Shown: one piece after another, positions 45,802 to 54,555 of the stretch
How positions within the stretch are numbered: position 1 is the first letter of the stretch
Layout of the letters: each line of letters begins with the position of its first letter
Assembly (NCBI GenBank): GCA_963817905.1
Contig: CAWFPS010000003.1
Location: 1,550,001-1,614,000 of the forward strand
Direction of reading: 5' to 3'
Length of the DNA: 64,000 bases
Source: VRUE01 sp963817905
GTDB lineage: Bacteria > Actinomycetota > Thermoleophilia > Solirubrobacterales > 70-9
Program-made: the position numbers and the translations under genes
The notes under the pieces: generated by a model
Seen by the model: the letters and a program-made list of their open reading frames with translations, nothing else
The model's database searches: none
Told to the model about the DNA's origin: nothing

Positions 45802-47240
45802 CCGCCTTCAAAGAGCTGGGGCTCTCCGCGCAGATCCAGCAGGCAATCGACGAGCTCGGCTTCGACGAGCCGACGCCGATCCAGGACCAGGCGATCCCGG
45901 AGCTGCTCGGAGGCCATGACGTGATCGGCCAGGCCCAGACCGGGACCGGTAAGACCGCCGCCTTCGGCCTTCCCCTGTTGCAGTACCTCGACCCCGCCAA
46001 CGACGAGGTCCAGGCCGTCGTCCTCACCCCGACTCGCGAGCTCTGCATCCAGGTGACCCAGGCGCTGCGCTCCTACGCCGAGCACCTCGATGTCGAGATC
46101 GTCGCCGTCTTCGGCGGCGCCCCGATCAAATCCCAGCAGGCGCAGTTGCGGGCCGGCGCCCATGTCGTCGTCGCTACCGTCGGCCGGATGATGGACCTGA
46201 TGAGCCGCCGCTCGCTGGTCCTCACCGCGGCCCGCTACATCGTCCTCGACGAGGCCGACGAGATGCTCGACCTCGGCTTCATCGAGGACGTCGAGAAGAT
46301 CCTCCGCATGTGCCCGAGCGGGCGCCAGACGGCGCTCTTCTCGGCGACGATGCCGCCGCCGATCAAGAAACTGGCCGAGAGCTACATGTATGACCCGACG
46401 ACGATCCGGATCACGCCGAAGACGTTGACCGTCGACGCGATCGCCCAGGCCTACGTCGAGGTGCCGGCCAAAGAGAAGGCGGCGCGGCTGATCGAGCTGC
46501 TGAAGACCGAAGAACCCGAGCAGGCGATCATCTTCTGCCGCACCAAGATCGGTGCCGACCGCCTGGAGAGGTCGCTGAAGACGAAGGGGCTCGACGTCAA
46601 GGCGCTGCACGGCGACATGAGTCAGGGCTCGCGCGACGGCGTGATGATCGCCTTCAAGGACCACCGCGTGCGCCTGCTGGTCGCCACCGACATCGCTGCC
46701 CGCGGCCTCGACATCGAGCATGTCACCCACGTGATCAACTACGACGTGCCGGCCTCCTCGGAGGTCTACGTTCACCGCATCGGCCGCACCGGCCGGGTCG
46801 GCCGCACCGGCCGCGCGATCACCTTCGTCACCCCCGCCCAGCGCGACGAGATCGCCCGCATCGAGCGCGACGTGAAGACGACTATCGGCGAGTGGGAAAC
46901 CCCCGAGGAGCGCCTCGAGCATGCCCCGCGCCCGCGGCGGCGGGAACGCAGCGAGCCCAAGCCCGAGGAGAACGGCGCACCGAAGCCGGCGGCAGAGACG
47001 AGCAAGGCGACGAAGCTCTTCGTCAACCGCGGCGAGCGCAGCGGCATCTCCGAGGAGGACCTGCGTTGGGCCCTGCGCGAGGGCGCCGTCCTCCCCGACG
47101 AGGCCGTCCACGACGTCCACGTCCTGCACCGCTTCTCCTTCGTCCACGTCGATCCCGAGGTGGCCGAGCGCACGGTCGAGTACCTCAACGGCACGAAGCT
47201 CAAAGGCCGCGAGATCCGGCTCGAGGTAGCGAAGAACTAG
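45798..47240 (+). CDS. DEAD-box ATP-dependent RNA helicase with DbpA-like RNA-binding domain
   Basis: A 480-residue helicase: Q-motif (DEPTPIQDQAIP), Walker A AQTGTGKTAAF, DEADEMLDLGF, SAT, and HRIGRTGRVGRTGR. After a charged linker (about 370-400), residues of about 402-480 form a DbpA-type RNA-recognition domain (KLFVNRGERSGISEEDLRWA). It probably works in ribosome assembly or RNA decay. GTG start coupled to the upstream gene. Confidence 0.93.
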   Translation: MTAFKELGLSAQIQQAIDELGFDEPTPIQDQAIPELLGGHDVIGQAQTGTGKTAAFGLPLLQYLDPANDEVQAVVLTPTRELCIQVTQALRSYAEHLDVEIVAVFGGAPIKSQQAQLRAGAHVVVATVGRMMDLMSRRSLVLTAARYIVLDEADEMLDLGFIEDVEKILRMCPSGRQTALFSATMPPPIKKLAESYMYDPTTIRITPKTLTVDAIAQAYVEVPAKEKAARLIELLKTEEPEQAIIFCRTKIGADRLERSLKTKGLDVKALHGDMSQGSRDGVMIAFKDHRVRLLVATDIAARGLDIEHVTHVINYDVPASSEVYVHRIGRTGRVGRTGRAITFVTPAQRDEIARIERDVKTTIGEWETPEERLEHAPRPRRRERSEPKPEENGAPKPAAETSKATKLFVNRGERSGISEEDLRWALREGAVLPDEAVHDVHVLHRFSFVHVDPEVAERTVEYLNGTKLKGREIRLEVAKN

Positions 47241-47265
47241 CGCATCTTGATGCTAAGGTGCGCTG

Positions 47266-47514
47266 ATGGCGAAGACACGCACGACGCTCACCATCGATGA
47301 GGACGTATTCCGGGCCGTCAGGATCAAGGCGGCGCGAAGCGGCAAGCGGGACTCGCAGGTGATCGAGGAGTCGCTGCGCCGGGATCTCGGGCTTGACGAT
47401 CTCGAGGACATTTGGGCGCAGGTAAAGCCTGCGCCCGAAGCCGACGCGTTGCGCCTGGCGAACGCCGAGCTCCACGCGATGCGCGAGGAGAAGCGTGCGA
47501 CGGGTCGTCATTGA
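47266..47514 (+). CDS. Ribbon-helix-helix antitoxin
   Basis: An 82-residue protein with a ribbon-helix-helix N-terminus (TRTTLTIDEDVFRAVRIKAA) and a C-terminal tail (LDDLEDIWAQVKPAPEADAL) that would wrap the toxin. It overlaps the PIN toxin gene by 20 bp. It probably represses its own operon. Confidence 0.82.
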   Translation: MAKTRTTLTIDEDVFRAVRIKAARSGKRDSQVIEESLRRDLGLDDLEDIWAQVKPAPEADALRLANAELHAMREEKRATGRH

Positions 47515-47902
47515 CCCGGGCGTCCTCGTTTCCGCGCTGATCAATCCCTCCGGCGCACCAGGTTTGCTGCTGCTGGACATACGCGGGGGAGCGATGGAGT
47601 TGGTCGTTTCTCCACTCCTTTTCGAGGAGCTTGAAGGCGTGCTGAGTCGCGACAAGTTTCGCCGCTACTTCGATCTCGGCGCGGCGCGCGAATACGTGGA
47701 CCTTCTCCGCCGCGATGCGATTGACGTGCCCGATCCGGAGGGCCCACCGCCTCTGCGTTCCTCCGATCCAAATGATGACTATCTGCTCGCCCTCGCCCAT
47801 AGTCAGAAGGCCGTTCTGGTCTCTGGGGATAAACACCTCCTCGATATCGGCCGCGGCGCGCCGATCCTGGCACCGGCCGACCTGCGGACTCCCAGCGCTT
47901 AA
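47495..47902 (+). CDS. PIN-domain toxin
   Basis: A 135-residue PIN ribonuclease. Acidic residues are in VVIDPGVLVSALINP, LLFEELEGVLSRDKF, SSDPNDDYLLALA and VSGDKHLL, matching the COG1569 type of putative toxin. It presumably cleaves RNA when its antitoxin is lost. GTG 47495 start inside the antitoxin gene. Confidence 0.85.
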   Translation: MRRVVIDPGVLVSALINPSGAPGLLLLDIRGGAMELVVSPLLFEELEGVLSRDKFRRYFDLGAAREYVDLLRRDAIDVPDPEGPPPLRSSDPNDDYLLALAHSQKAVLVSGDKHLLDIGRGAPILAPADLRTPSA

Positions 47903-48261
47903 GGCGCCGTCAGTTCTGCAATGCAACCAAAGAGCCGGTCGAAGTCGATCGGCTTGGTGATGTAGCCACTCACCTCGACGTCGCTCGCGGCGCCGGCGTC
48001 CATCTCGTCCTGGTGGGCGCTGACGATAAGGACCGGGGTCTCGATGCCGCCGGCGCGCAGCTCGCGCAGGGCGTCGATGCCGGACTTGCGCGGCATCATC
48101 GCGTCGAGCAGGAGGATGTCGGGCGCCGGGCCTGTGCGCAGGGCCTCGAGCACCTCGACCCCGTCGGCGGCCGTGATCACCTCGTAGCCCTCCATCTCCA
48201 GCCGCGTCCGCATCAGCAGCAAGATCGTCTCCGAGTCATCAGCGATCAGCACCCGAGTCAT
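47899..48261 (-). CDS. Single-domain response regulator (CheY-like)
   Basis: A 120-residue stand-alone receiver: VLIADDSE, phosphorylated Asp in ILLLDAMMPRKSG, and Lys in YITKPIDFDRL. There is no output domain, so it must act on another protein. Its ATG overlaps the stop of the kinase gene upstream (ATGA). It overlaps the convergent toxin gene by 4 bp. Confidence 0.9.
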   Translation of the reverse strand: MTRVLIADDSETILLLMRTRLEMEGYEVITAADGVEVLEALRTGPAPDILLLDAMMPRKSGIDALRELRAGGIETPVLIVSAHQDEMDAGAASDVEVSGYITKPIDFDRLFGCIAELTAP

Positions 48262-49571
48262 GCCCCTCCCTCCTGCCGATGGGCCGATACGTCAAGGCCA
48301 GCTTGACTATTCGGCCCGTCGGCGGCGGGGAGCCAGACTCGGAAGGTGGAGCCGACGCCCGGGGCGGACTCGGCGGCGATCGTGCCGCTGTGCAGCTCGA
48401 CCAGCGATTTGGAGATCGCCAGGCCGAGGCCGGTGCCGCCGACGTGCTGGGTCAGGCCGGCGTCTCCGCGCGTGAAGCGCTCGAATATGTGCTCAAGCTG
48501 GTCCGCTGCCATCCCCGGCCCGTCATCTCTCACCGACAGCTCCACTCCATCATTCACGGTGGTCGCCGCCACCTCGATCGACGCGCCCTCGGGACAGTAC
48601 TCGTGCGCGTTGGTCAGCAGGTTGACGAGCACCTGGCGGATCCGGTCGCGGTCGACGCATAGCTCGGGCAGGCCGGGCTCGATCGCCTGCGCCAGCACCT
48701 GTCCCTTGGACTGGGTCTGGCTCAGCATCGTGCGCACCGGGTCTTCGACCAGGGTGGAGACGGCGATCGGCGCCGGCTTGATCGTCAGCCGGCCGGTGTC
48801 GCTGCGGGCGAGGTCGAGCAGGTCGTTGAGTAGGCGGACCAGGTGGCGGGTGTTGTCGAGGATGATCTCGACCGTGTCGGCCTGCTTGGAGCTGAGCTTG
48901 TCGCGCTCCAGCATCAGCAGCTCGGCGAATCCCTGCACCGAGGTGAGCGGGCTGCGCAGCTCGTGCGAGGCGGTGAGGACGAACTCGTCCTTCATCGTTT
49001 CCAGCTGGTCGCGCTCGCCGGCCCGGCGCTGCAGCTCGGCGGCCATCTCATTGAAGGCGCCGCCGAGCGAGGCGGTCTCCGAGAGCCCGCCGATTTTGAC
49101 CCGGGTGTTGAGGTCGCCGGCGGCGAGGCGCCCCGAGGCCTCGACCAGCTCCTCCAGCGGGCGGCGCATCGAGGCGATCAGGCCGCTGAAGAGCAGGGCG
49201 GCGCCGGTCAGGCCGGCGATCAGCCCCGCCCCGACCAGCAGCGCCGTGTCGCGGGTCTCGCCGCTGATGTCGTCGCGCAGGTTCTGGCGCTTGCGCTGCT
49301 GGGAGACGACGACGGCCCGGGCCGTCGCGGGGTGGGTGCCGGCGGCGATCCGGTTGCGGGCCGCGATCTCGATCTGGTAGGAGCGCGCCGTCGCGTCCTC
49401 GAAGTCCTGGCGCTGCGCCAGGAAGCGGGCGACGCCGACGACGGCGAGGCCGGTGAGCACGGCGAAGGCGATCGCGAAGCCGATCGTCAGCCGGTTGGCG
49501 AGCGAGGGGCTGAGCCGGAAGCGGCGGCGGGAATATGCTTGCGCCTCGATGGGCGACGAGGCTACAGGCAC
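48258..49571 (-). CDS. Membrane sensor histidine kinase
   Basis: About 437 residues from GTG 49571, the best start that keeps the first transmembrane helix (LTIGFAIAFAVLTGLAVVGV); this overlaps the divergent kinase-like gene by 23 bp. A 90-residue outer region, a second helix, HAMP, HisKA (TASHELRSPLTSVQGFAELL) and HATPase_c (NLLTNAHEYCPEGA, GGTGLGLAISKSLV) follow. The last 20 residues (GPNSQAGLDVSAH) are encoded by the palindromic element B2. It probably phosphorylates the CheY-like protein that follows. Confidence 0.87.
   Translation of the reverse strand: MPVASSPIEAQAYSRRRFRLSPSLANRLTIGFAIAFAVLTGLAVVGVARFLAQRQDFEDATARSYQIEIAARNRIAAGTHPATARAVVVSQQRKRQNLRDDISGETRDTALLVGAGLIAGLTGAALLFSGLIASMRRPLEELVEASGRLAAGDLNTRVKIGGLSETASLGGAFNEMAAELQRRAGERDQLETMKDEFVLTASHELRSPLTSVQGFAELLMLERDKLSSKQADTVEIILDNTRHLVRLLNDLLDLARSDTGRLTIKPAPIAVSTLVEDPVRTMLSQTQSKGQVLAQAIEPGLPELCVDRDRIRQVLVNLLTNAHEYCPEGASIEVAATTVNDGVELSVRDDGPGMAADQLEHIFERFTRGDAGLTQHVGGTGLGLAISKSLVELHSGTIAAESAPGVGSTFRVWLPAADGPNSQAGLDVSAHRQEGGA
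48276..48322. repeat. Palindromic element B2 at the kinase C-terminus
   Basis: An imperfect inverted repeat with GGGCCGATACGTCAAGG on one arm and CTTGACTATTCGGCCC on the other. It is a degenerate copy of B1 (35703) and is translated as the last residues of the histidine kinase. Confidence 0.75.
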
Positions 49572-50610
49572 GGCCGACGGCAGCGCCGAGGCTCCCCAGG
49601 GCATCGATCGGGCCGGGGTCGAGGCCTGGTTTGTCGAGCACGTGCCGGGGGCGCAATTGCCGCTCTCCTTCGAGCGAATCTCGGGCGGGCACTCGAACCT
49701 CACATACGGCGTGCGCGACGCCGCCGGAACCCGCTGGGCGTTGCGCCGCCCGCCGCTGGGCAAGCGGCTCGGCTCGGCCCACGACATGGGCCGGGAGCAG
49801 CGCGTCGTCTCGGCCCTGGCCGATACGCCGGTGCCGGTGGCGCCGGTCACGGGCTTTTGCGAGGACGAGAGCGTCAACGGCGCCCCCTTCTACGTGATGG
49901 AGTTCGTCGAGGGGCCGATCCTGCGCGGGCTGGCCGAGGCCGACGCCTTCCCCGACGAGGACGACCGCCGGGCGATCGGCGAGCGGGTCGTCGACACCCT
50001 GGTCGAGATCCACGCCGTCGACCCCGACGCGGTCGGGCTCGGCGACCTCGGCCGCAAGGAGGACTACGTCGCCCGCCAGCTACGCCGCTGGCAGGGACAG
50101 TGGGAGAAGTCCAAGACGCGCGAGCTGGCGGCGATCGACGCCGTCCACGAACGCCTCGCCGCCCGCATTCCCGAGCAGGGCCCGGCGACGATCGTCCACG
50201 GCGACTACCGCCTCGACAACATGATCCTGACGGCCGGAGGCGAGGTTGCCGCGGTGGTCGACTGGGAGCTCTGCACGCTCGGCGACCCGCTCGCCGACGT
50301 CGGCCTGCTGATGGTTTACTGGCCCGAGGCGGGGGAGGAGCTGGTCGCGCTGGGCCAGCCGGCCACGCTGGCGCCGGGCTTCCCCAAGCGCGAGGAGCTG
50401 AAGGCCCGCTACGCCGAGCGCTCCGGCCGGGACCCCTCCCAGCTCGACTTCTTCGTCGCCCTCGGCTACTGGAAGCTGGCAATCATCCTCGAGGGCGTCT
50501 ACGCCCGCTACGCGGCCGGCCAGTACGGCAAGGTCGATTCGGGCATAGAAGAGTTCGCCCGACTGGTCGAGCGGCTCGCCGAGGCGGCCGAGCAGGCCGA
50601 GCGGCGCTGA
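49549..50610 (+). CDS. Aminoglycoside-phosphotransferase-like kinase (ACAD10-type)
   Basis: A 353-residue APH-fold kinase: GGHSNLTYGV for ATP, the Brenner motif VHGDYRLDNM and the metal Asp in VVDWELCTLGDPLADVG. The branch with RPPLGKRLGSAHDMGRE is related to the kinase half of ACAD10, which acts on hydroxylated acyl-CoAs before acyl-CoA dehydrogenases. Acting on an antibiotic is less likely. ATG 49549. Confidence 0.85.
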   Translation: MGDEATGTADGSAEAPQGIDRAGVEAWFVEHVPGAQLPLSFERISGGHSNLTYGVRDAAGTRWALRRPPLGKRLGSAHDMGREQRVVSALADTPVPVAPVTGFCEDESVNGAPFYVMEFVEGPILRGLAEADAFPDEDDRRAIGERVVDTLVEIHAVDPDAVGLGDLGRKEDYVARQLRRWQGQWEKSKTRELAAIDAVHERLAARIPEQGPATIVHGDYRLDNMILTAGGEVAAVVDWELCTLGDPLADVGLLMVYWPEAGEELVALGQPATLAPGFPKREELKARYAERSGRDPSQLDFFVALGYWKLAIILEGVYARYAAGQYGKVDSGIEEFARLVERLAEAAEQAERR

Positions 50611-50632
50611 GGCGAAAGCCGGTCCAGCCCGC

Positions 50633-50660
50633 TTGACATCGCTTGGCGGGACCTGCCAAG
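50633..50660 (+). promoter_or_regulatory. Possible promoter of the first decapeptide-repeat gene
   Basis: TTGACA (50633-50638) is followed by the inverted repeat CTTGGC-N7-GCCAAG (50642-50660). No convincing -10 hexamer is seen at the right distance, so this may be an operator with a non-standard promoter. Confidence 0.35.
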
Positions 50661-50726
50661 GTCCGCCTGTGGTCAGATTCCTGACCCGCACCAGCCTCCC
50701 ATCCCTCATACCCAAGGAGAGCTTCC

Positions 50727-51428
50727 GTGAAGCAGATACGCAAACGCATCACGTACGCAAACGTGATGTCGTCGATCGCCGTCTTCCTCGTCCTCGGTGG
50801 CGCCAGCGCCTACGCCGCGAAGAAGATCGGCAGCAACCAGATCAAGGGCAACTCGATCACGACGGGCAAGATCAAGAAGAACGCCGTTACCACCGCCAAG
50901 ATCAAGAAGAACTCGATCACGACGGCGAAGGTGAGAAATGGCGCCATCACTGGCCCGAAGGTGAAGCTGAGCACGCTGGGCACGGTGCCGGAGGCAGCAC
51001 ATGCCACAAACGCCGACAACGCAACGAACTGGAGCCGTTATTACTCAAGTGGCTTGAAGAAGGCAAGCGTTGGAGAGACCGTTGCGCTCTTGACGGTGGG
51101 ACCCTTCGCCTTTACCGGCAAGTGCACTGAATCGGCTGGTAAAACTGTTGCCAATACTTACCTCACCACCAGCCAGGCCGGCTCGAGCATGTACAGCGAA
51201 TATGGCGATGATTACTACCAGGGCGACTTCAATCCGGGTATAGAAGCTGAAGTCGGCTACCAGATCGAAGGCACTGAACCGGAATCCGGCTTCTTTGGTT
51301 CCTACTACACTGTCGTCACGGCACAGTCGGCCGACGGTTCAACGCTTATCGAAGGCCAAGTTAACGCGGCGATTCACTTGTTCGGATCGCCCTGCGCGTT
51401 CGAGGTTCACGTACTGAACAACAGCTGA
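50727..51428 (+). CDS. Secreted decapeptide-repeat surface protein, copy 1
   Basis: A 233-residue protein from GTG 50727 behind CAAGGAGAG. It has the shared leader TYANVMSSIAVFLVLGGASA (signal peptide), then five ten-residue repeats of the form KIKKNAVTTA, N-[AS]-[IV]-T-T being the constant part. The globular C-terminus (about 95-233) is unlike those of copies 2 and 3 and has two Cys. Its lower GC suggests separate history. It is probably extracellular, with the repeats forming a stalk. A terminator and a group IIC intron follow. Confidence 0.8.
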   Translation: MKQIRKRITYANVMSSIAVFLVLGGASAYAAKKIGSNQIKGNSITTGKIKKNAVTTAKIKKNSITTAKVRNGAITGPKVKLSTLGTVPEAAHATNADNATNWSRYYSSGLKKASVGETVALLTVGPFAFTGKCTESAGKTVANTYLTTSQAGSSMYSEYGDDYYQGDFNPGIEAEVGYQIEGTEPESGFFGSYYTVVTAQSADGSTLIEGQVNAAIHLFGSPCAFEVHVLNNS

Positions 51429-51451
51429 ACTCAAGGAGTCAGCGGCGAGCT

Positions 51452-51477
51452 AAGGGCGCGGCTTCGGCCGCGCCCTT
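51452..51477 (+). terminator. Intrinsic terminator
   Basis: AAGGGCGCGGC-TTCG-GCCGCGCCCTT is a perfect 11-bp stem with a TTCG loop, followed by CTCTT. It terminates the first decapeptide-repeat gene and marks the insertion site of the intron behind it. Confidence 0.85.
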
Positions 51478-51485
51478 CTCTTGGG

Positions 51486-53385
51486 GTACGCCCGGCATGG
51501 GCAGCAGCTCGGGGGTGCAAGTCCCCTGTGGATCAGATGACCGAAACCACAAGCCGAAGCCAACTGCGTCGTCGCGAGGCGGGGTGGGAAGGAAGGTGGA
51601 GGCGAAATCGCGACCCGAGGAACACGAATTGCATAGAAGGCGGGGCGGTCCGGACGAGACGGCCCAACACGTCGAAGTCCGGGGTCATCAAGGGACCGCA
51701 ACGTAGATGCGGCGGGTGCGCGAGGAAGGTTGCTGCTCTTATCCGGGGAGACCTGTCGGAGGGTCGGCCTCGATGAAGCAGTCGCCCGACACCGCCCGCC
51801 GGAAGGCGAGCGGGCATCCGGCAGGAGTCAGCAGAGGCCGTAGTAGCGGCGGGATCGTGCGCCGCGAAGGGCCGAACGCGAAGCCGAGGCAGAGCGCGCC
51901 CGTGCTCGCGGAAGCCACAGCAGCCAACCCGGCACCTGCCGGGCCTTCGCGCAATGGATGCCTAGGGTGAAGCCCGAAGCTCCCCGCGAAGAGCAAAGCG
52001 GCTTCCCGGCGCCGGGCGGGGCAAAGCCTCGCCCCGCCGCCGAAGCAGACGACCTCTGGGAGCAGTTCCTCTCCAGGGGCAACCTGGCGGCGGCGCTCAG
52101 ACGGGTCGAGCGAAACGCCGGTGCACCCGGCGTCGATGGCATGCAGACCAAAGAGCTTCGCTCCTGGCTGCATGACCACTGGCCCGAAGTCCGGGCAGAG
52201 CTCGACGCGGGCACCTACCGACCGCAACCCACCAGGAGGGTCACGATTCCCAAGCCCTCGGGAGGCGAGCGGGAGCTGGGGGTGCCGACGGCCCTGGATC
52301 GAGTGATCCAGCAGGCCCTATCGCAGGTGCTGGTGCCCGTCTTCGATCCCGGCTTCTCGGAGCGGAGCTTCGGCTTTCGCCCCGGGCGCTCAGCCCACCA
52401 GGCGATCGAGCGCGCCCAGCGCGACATCGCCGCAGGGCAGGAGTGGGCCGTCGATCTGGACCTCGATCGCTTCTTCGATCGAGTCCAGCACGACGCGCTG
52501 ATGGCCAGGGTCGCAAGGCGGGTCACCGACAAGAAGGTGCTCAAGCTGATCCGCAGCTACCTGGAAGCGGGCGTCATGGCGGACGGGGTAAGGCAGCCGA
52601 CCGAGGAGGGGACCCCTCAGGGTTCTCCACTCTCACCGCTGCTCTCCAACGTCTACCTCGACGACCTCGACCGGATGCTGGAGAAGCGAGGGCACCGCTT
52701 CGTCCGCTACGCGGACGACGTCACGATTTACGTCGCCTCTAAGCGGGCGGCGCAGCGCGTGATGGTGAGCACCAGCGAGTTCATCGAGCGACGCCTGAAG
52801 CTACGGGTCAACCGGGATAAGTCCTCGGTTGCCTCAGCCTTCAGAGCCACCCTGCTGGGGTTCGGCTTCCTGCGGCGCGACGGTGAGATCAAGATCAGGA
52901 TCGACCCGAAAGCGCGCGAGCGCGCCAAGAATCGCCTGCGCAAGATCACATCGCGCCGCCGGGGCATCTCGATGGAGCGGCGAATCCGTGAAGCAAACCG
53001 CTTCACGGTGGGATGGACGGCTTACTTTTCGTTGGCCGGCACCCCGCGCCCGCTCTCCGATCTCGATGAATGGTTGCGCCGCCGATTGCGGCAGGTCAGG
53101 TGGAAGGAGTGGAAGAGAATCCGCACCAAGCACCGAAACCTCGTCGCCACCGGCACCCCCGACGCCAAGGCCTGGGAATGGGCCAACAGCAGGTTGGGTT
53201 ACTGGCGGATCGCGGGGTCGTGGGTACTCACCCGCAGCCTCACCAACGCCTACTGGCGCGAGCAGGGCCTACAGGGGTTCACCGACCCCTACCGCCGCTT
53301 TCGGGATGCGACGCGAACCGCCGGATGCGGACCCGCACGTCCGGTGGTGTGGGAGGGGCGGGGGTAAGCCCCGCCCCTACCCGAT
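51486..53385 (+). mobile_element. Group IIC intron
   Basis: The 5' end GTACGCCCGGCATGGGC lies 8 bases after an intrinsic terminator, the classic site of class C introns; consensus is GTGYG, so the third base differs. GGGGTGCAAGTCCCC follows as in domain I. The intron encodes a maturase (51958-53367). Domain V is 53315-53350 (ACCGCCGGA pairs with TCCGGTGGT) and domain VI is 53351-53382 with a bulged A at 53379. The 3' end is near CCGAT, about 53385. All parts look intact, so it may be active. Confidence 0.85.
51958..53367 (+). CDS. ltrA: Group II intron reverse transcriptase/maturase
   Basis: A 469-residue protein with reverse transcriptase motifs: NAGAPGVDGMQTKEL, the fingers and palm RRVTIPKPSGGERELGVPTA, FGFRPGRSAHQAI, GTPQGSPLSPLLSN and the catalytic FVRYADDVTIY. 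The maturase domain X follows (GWTAYFSLAGTPRPLSDLDE, LRQVRWKEWKR). No HNH endonuclease is present, as expected for class C. The reading frame runs through domain V and stops in the loop of domain VI. ATG 51958; GTG 51967-51968 region is a weaker choice. Confidence 0.93.
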   Translation: MPRVKPEAPREEQSGFPAPGGAKPRPAAEADDLWEQFLSRGNLAAALRRVERNAGAPGVDGMQTKELRSWLHDHWPEVRAELDAGTYRPQPTRRVTIPKPSGGERELGVPTALDRVIQQALSQVLVPVFDPGFSERSFGFRPGRSAHQAIERAQRDIAAGQEWAVDLDLDRFFDRVQHDALMARVARRVTDKKVLKLIRSYLEAGVMADGVRQPTEEGTPQGSPLSPLLSNVYLDDLDRMLEKRGHRFVRYADDVTIYVASKRAAQRVMVSTSEFIERRLKLRVNRDKSSVASAFRATLLGFGFLRRDGEIKIRIDPKARERAKNRLRKITSRRRGISMERRIREANRFTVGWTAYFSLAGTPRPLSDLDEWLRRRLRQVRWKEWKRIRTKHRNLVATGTPDAKAWEWANSRLGYWRIAGSWVLTRSLTNAYWREQGLQGFTDPYRRFRDATRTAGCGPARPVVWEGRG

Positions 53386-53495
53386 CGATGCCACGAGGGT
53401 GTGGAATGGGACTGGCTATAACAGCTCTTCTCGCGCACGGACGCATCGTCGAGTTCGCTTGAAGTACCCGCGCGTCCCTGCAACCGTCGGTGGCC

Positions 53496-54095
53496 ATGCT
53501 TTGGATCCGCGAGCACCTCACCTACGCCAACGCGATGTCCTCGCTGGCGGTCTTCCTCGTCCTTGGCGGCGGGGCCGCCTACGCGGCCAACAAGATCGGC
53601 ACCAGGCAGCTGCGGGGCGCCTCGGTTACCACGACCAAGATCCGCAAGAAGGCTGTTACGACCTCGAAGATCGGCGTGCTGGCGGTTCGCAGCGGCAGGA
53701 TCGCCAATGGCGCGGTGACCGGGATCAAGCTGGCCGACGGCGCGGTGACGGCCGGGAAGCTGGCGCCGGGCTTCGTCGCGCCGGCAGCCGAACGGCTCGC
53801 CCACTCGGTCAACATTTCGGCCAGCGGCAACGTGCTCGAGGGCGGCGTCGGCATATCGCAGGCCAACGTCACCCACCCGGCCACCGGCTTCTACTGCCTC
53901 TCCGGTCTCACACCCACTCCCAGCGGCGGCGTTGCCACCGTCGACTACTCCGAGGCCGGTAAAAACATCACGATCCAGCTCGACACCGGCGAAGGCCCGG
54001 TCTGCCCGGCGGGCACCCAGGCCTTCGTCGACCCCCGCGAATCGTCGGGCAAATTTGAACCGGTCGATGCCGGCTTCTTCCTGATCCTCTATTAG
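53496..54095 (+). CDS. Secreted decapeptide-repeat surface protein, copy 2
   Basis: About 199 residues from ATG 53496 (GTG 53490 possible). The leader LTYANAMSSLAVFLVLGGGA is shared with copies 1 and 3. The repeats (KIRKKAVTTS, KIGVLAVRSG, RIANGAVTGI, KLADGAVTAG) run to about residue 90. The C-terminal domain (SVNISASGNVLEGGVGISQA, later GFFLILY) has two Cys and differs from copy 1. It begins 110 bp after the intron end. Likely secreted; function unknown. Confidence 0.78.
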   Translation: MLWIREHLTYANAMSSLAVFLVLGGGAAYAANKIGTRQLRGASVTTTKIRKKAVTTSKIGVLAVRSGRIANGAVTGIKLADGAVTAGKLAPGFVAPAAERLAHSVNISASGNVLEGGVGISQANVTHPATGFYCLSGLTPTPSGGVATVDYSEAGKNITIQLDTGEGPVCPAGTQAFVDPRESSGKFEPVDAGFFLILY

Positions 54096-54099
54096 GGGG

Positions 54100-54555
54100 T
54101 CATCCCGGGGACTCGGTCCCGCCCGGTCGTGCGAGACGGCGCATGCGTACCATCAACGCCGCCGACGGAGTCACCTTGCCCGTGACATAGGTCGACAACC
54201 TGGAGGCGGAGGTGCCGATCCGCGATGCAAAGTCTCCGCGCGACAGCCTCGATTCCTCGACCAGGAGACCGACTTCCCTGGCAACTTCATCGCGCTCACG
54301 CTTCTCGGCGCGGGTTCGCGTGCGGGCAATGAGCCCTTCCATGCCCTCGGCGATTCCGTATGGGCGGCTGTAGCGGAGAACCTCTTCGAGCCTGCGCGCG
54401 AGGGGGCCCCAAGGGTCGGCCCGGATTGCCACGGCAAGGCGTTCCCAGTCCGACAGCCCGCCTCGCTCCAGAGTGGTCTGGATGGCCTCGAGCGGCCAGC
54501 TGGATACCGGGGCGCCGGGCAAGACGTCGACGTTGCGGAACTCGACCGAACTCAT
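54100..54555 (-). CDS. Helix-turn-helix antitoxin-like protein
   Basis: A 151-residue protein from ATG 54555, overlapping the upstream stop as ATGA. The C-terminal Xre-like helix-turn-helix is LSRGDFASRIGTSASRLSTY. The N-terminal half (LEAIQTTLERGGLSDWERLA) is of unknown type. With the nucleotidyltransferase-like gene upstream it forms a likely toxin-antitoxin pair of AbiE style, with this as antitoxin and repressor. Confidence 0.7.
   Translation of the reverse strand: MSSVEFRNVDVLPGAPVSSWPLEAIQTTLERGGLSDWERLAVAIRADPWGPLARRLEEVLRYSRPYGIAEGMEGLIARTRTRAEKRERDEVAREVGLLVEESRLSRGDFASRIGTSASRLSTYVTGKVTPSAALMVRMRRLARPGGTESPG

Noticed and set aside
49048..50013. Minus-strand 321-codon frame over the kinase pair
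   Set aside because: It is a different frame from the histidine kinase, lacks any motif and runs antisense to the APH-like kinase.
49549..50610. Aminoglycoside resistance gene
   Set aside because: The APH fold is shared, but the branch is the ACAD10-like acyl-CoA-linked kinase; nothing indicates antibiotic modification.
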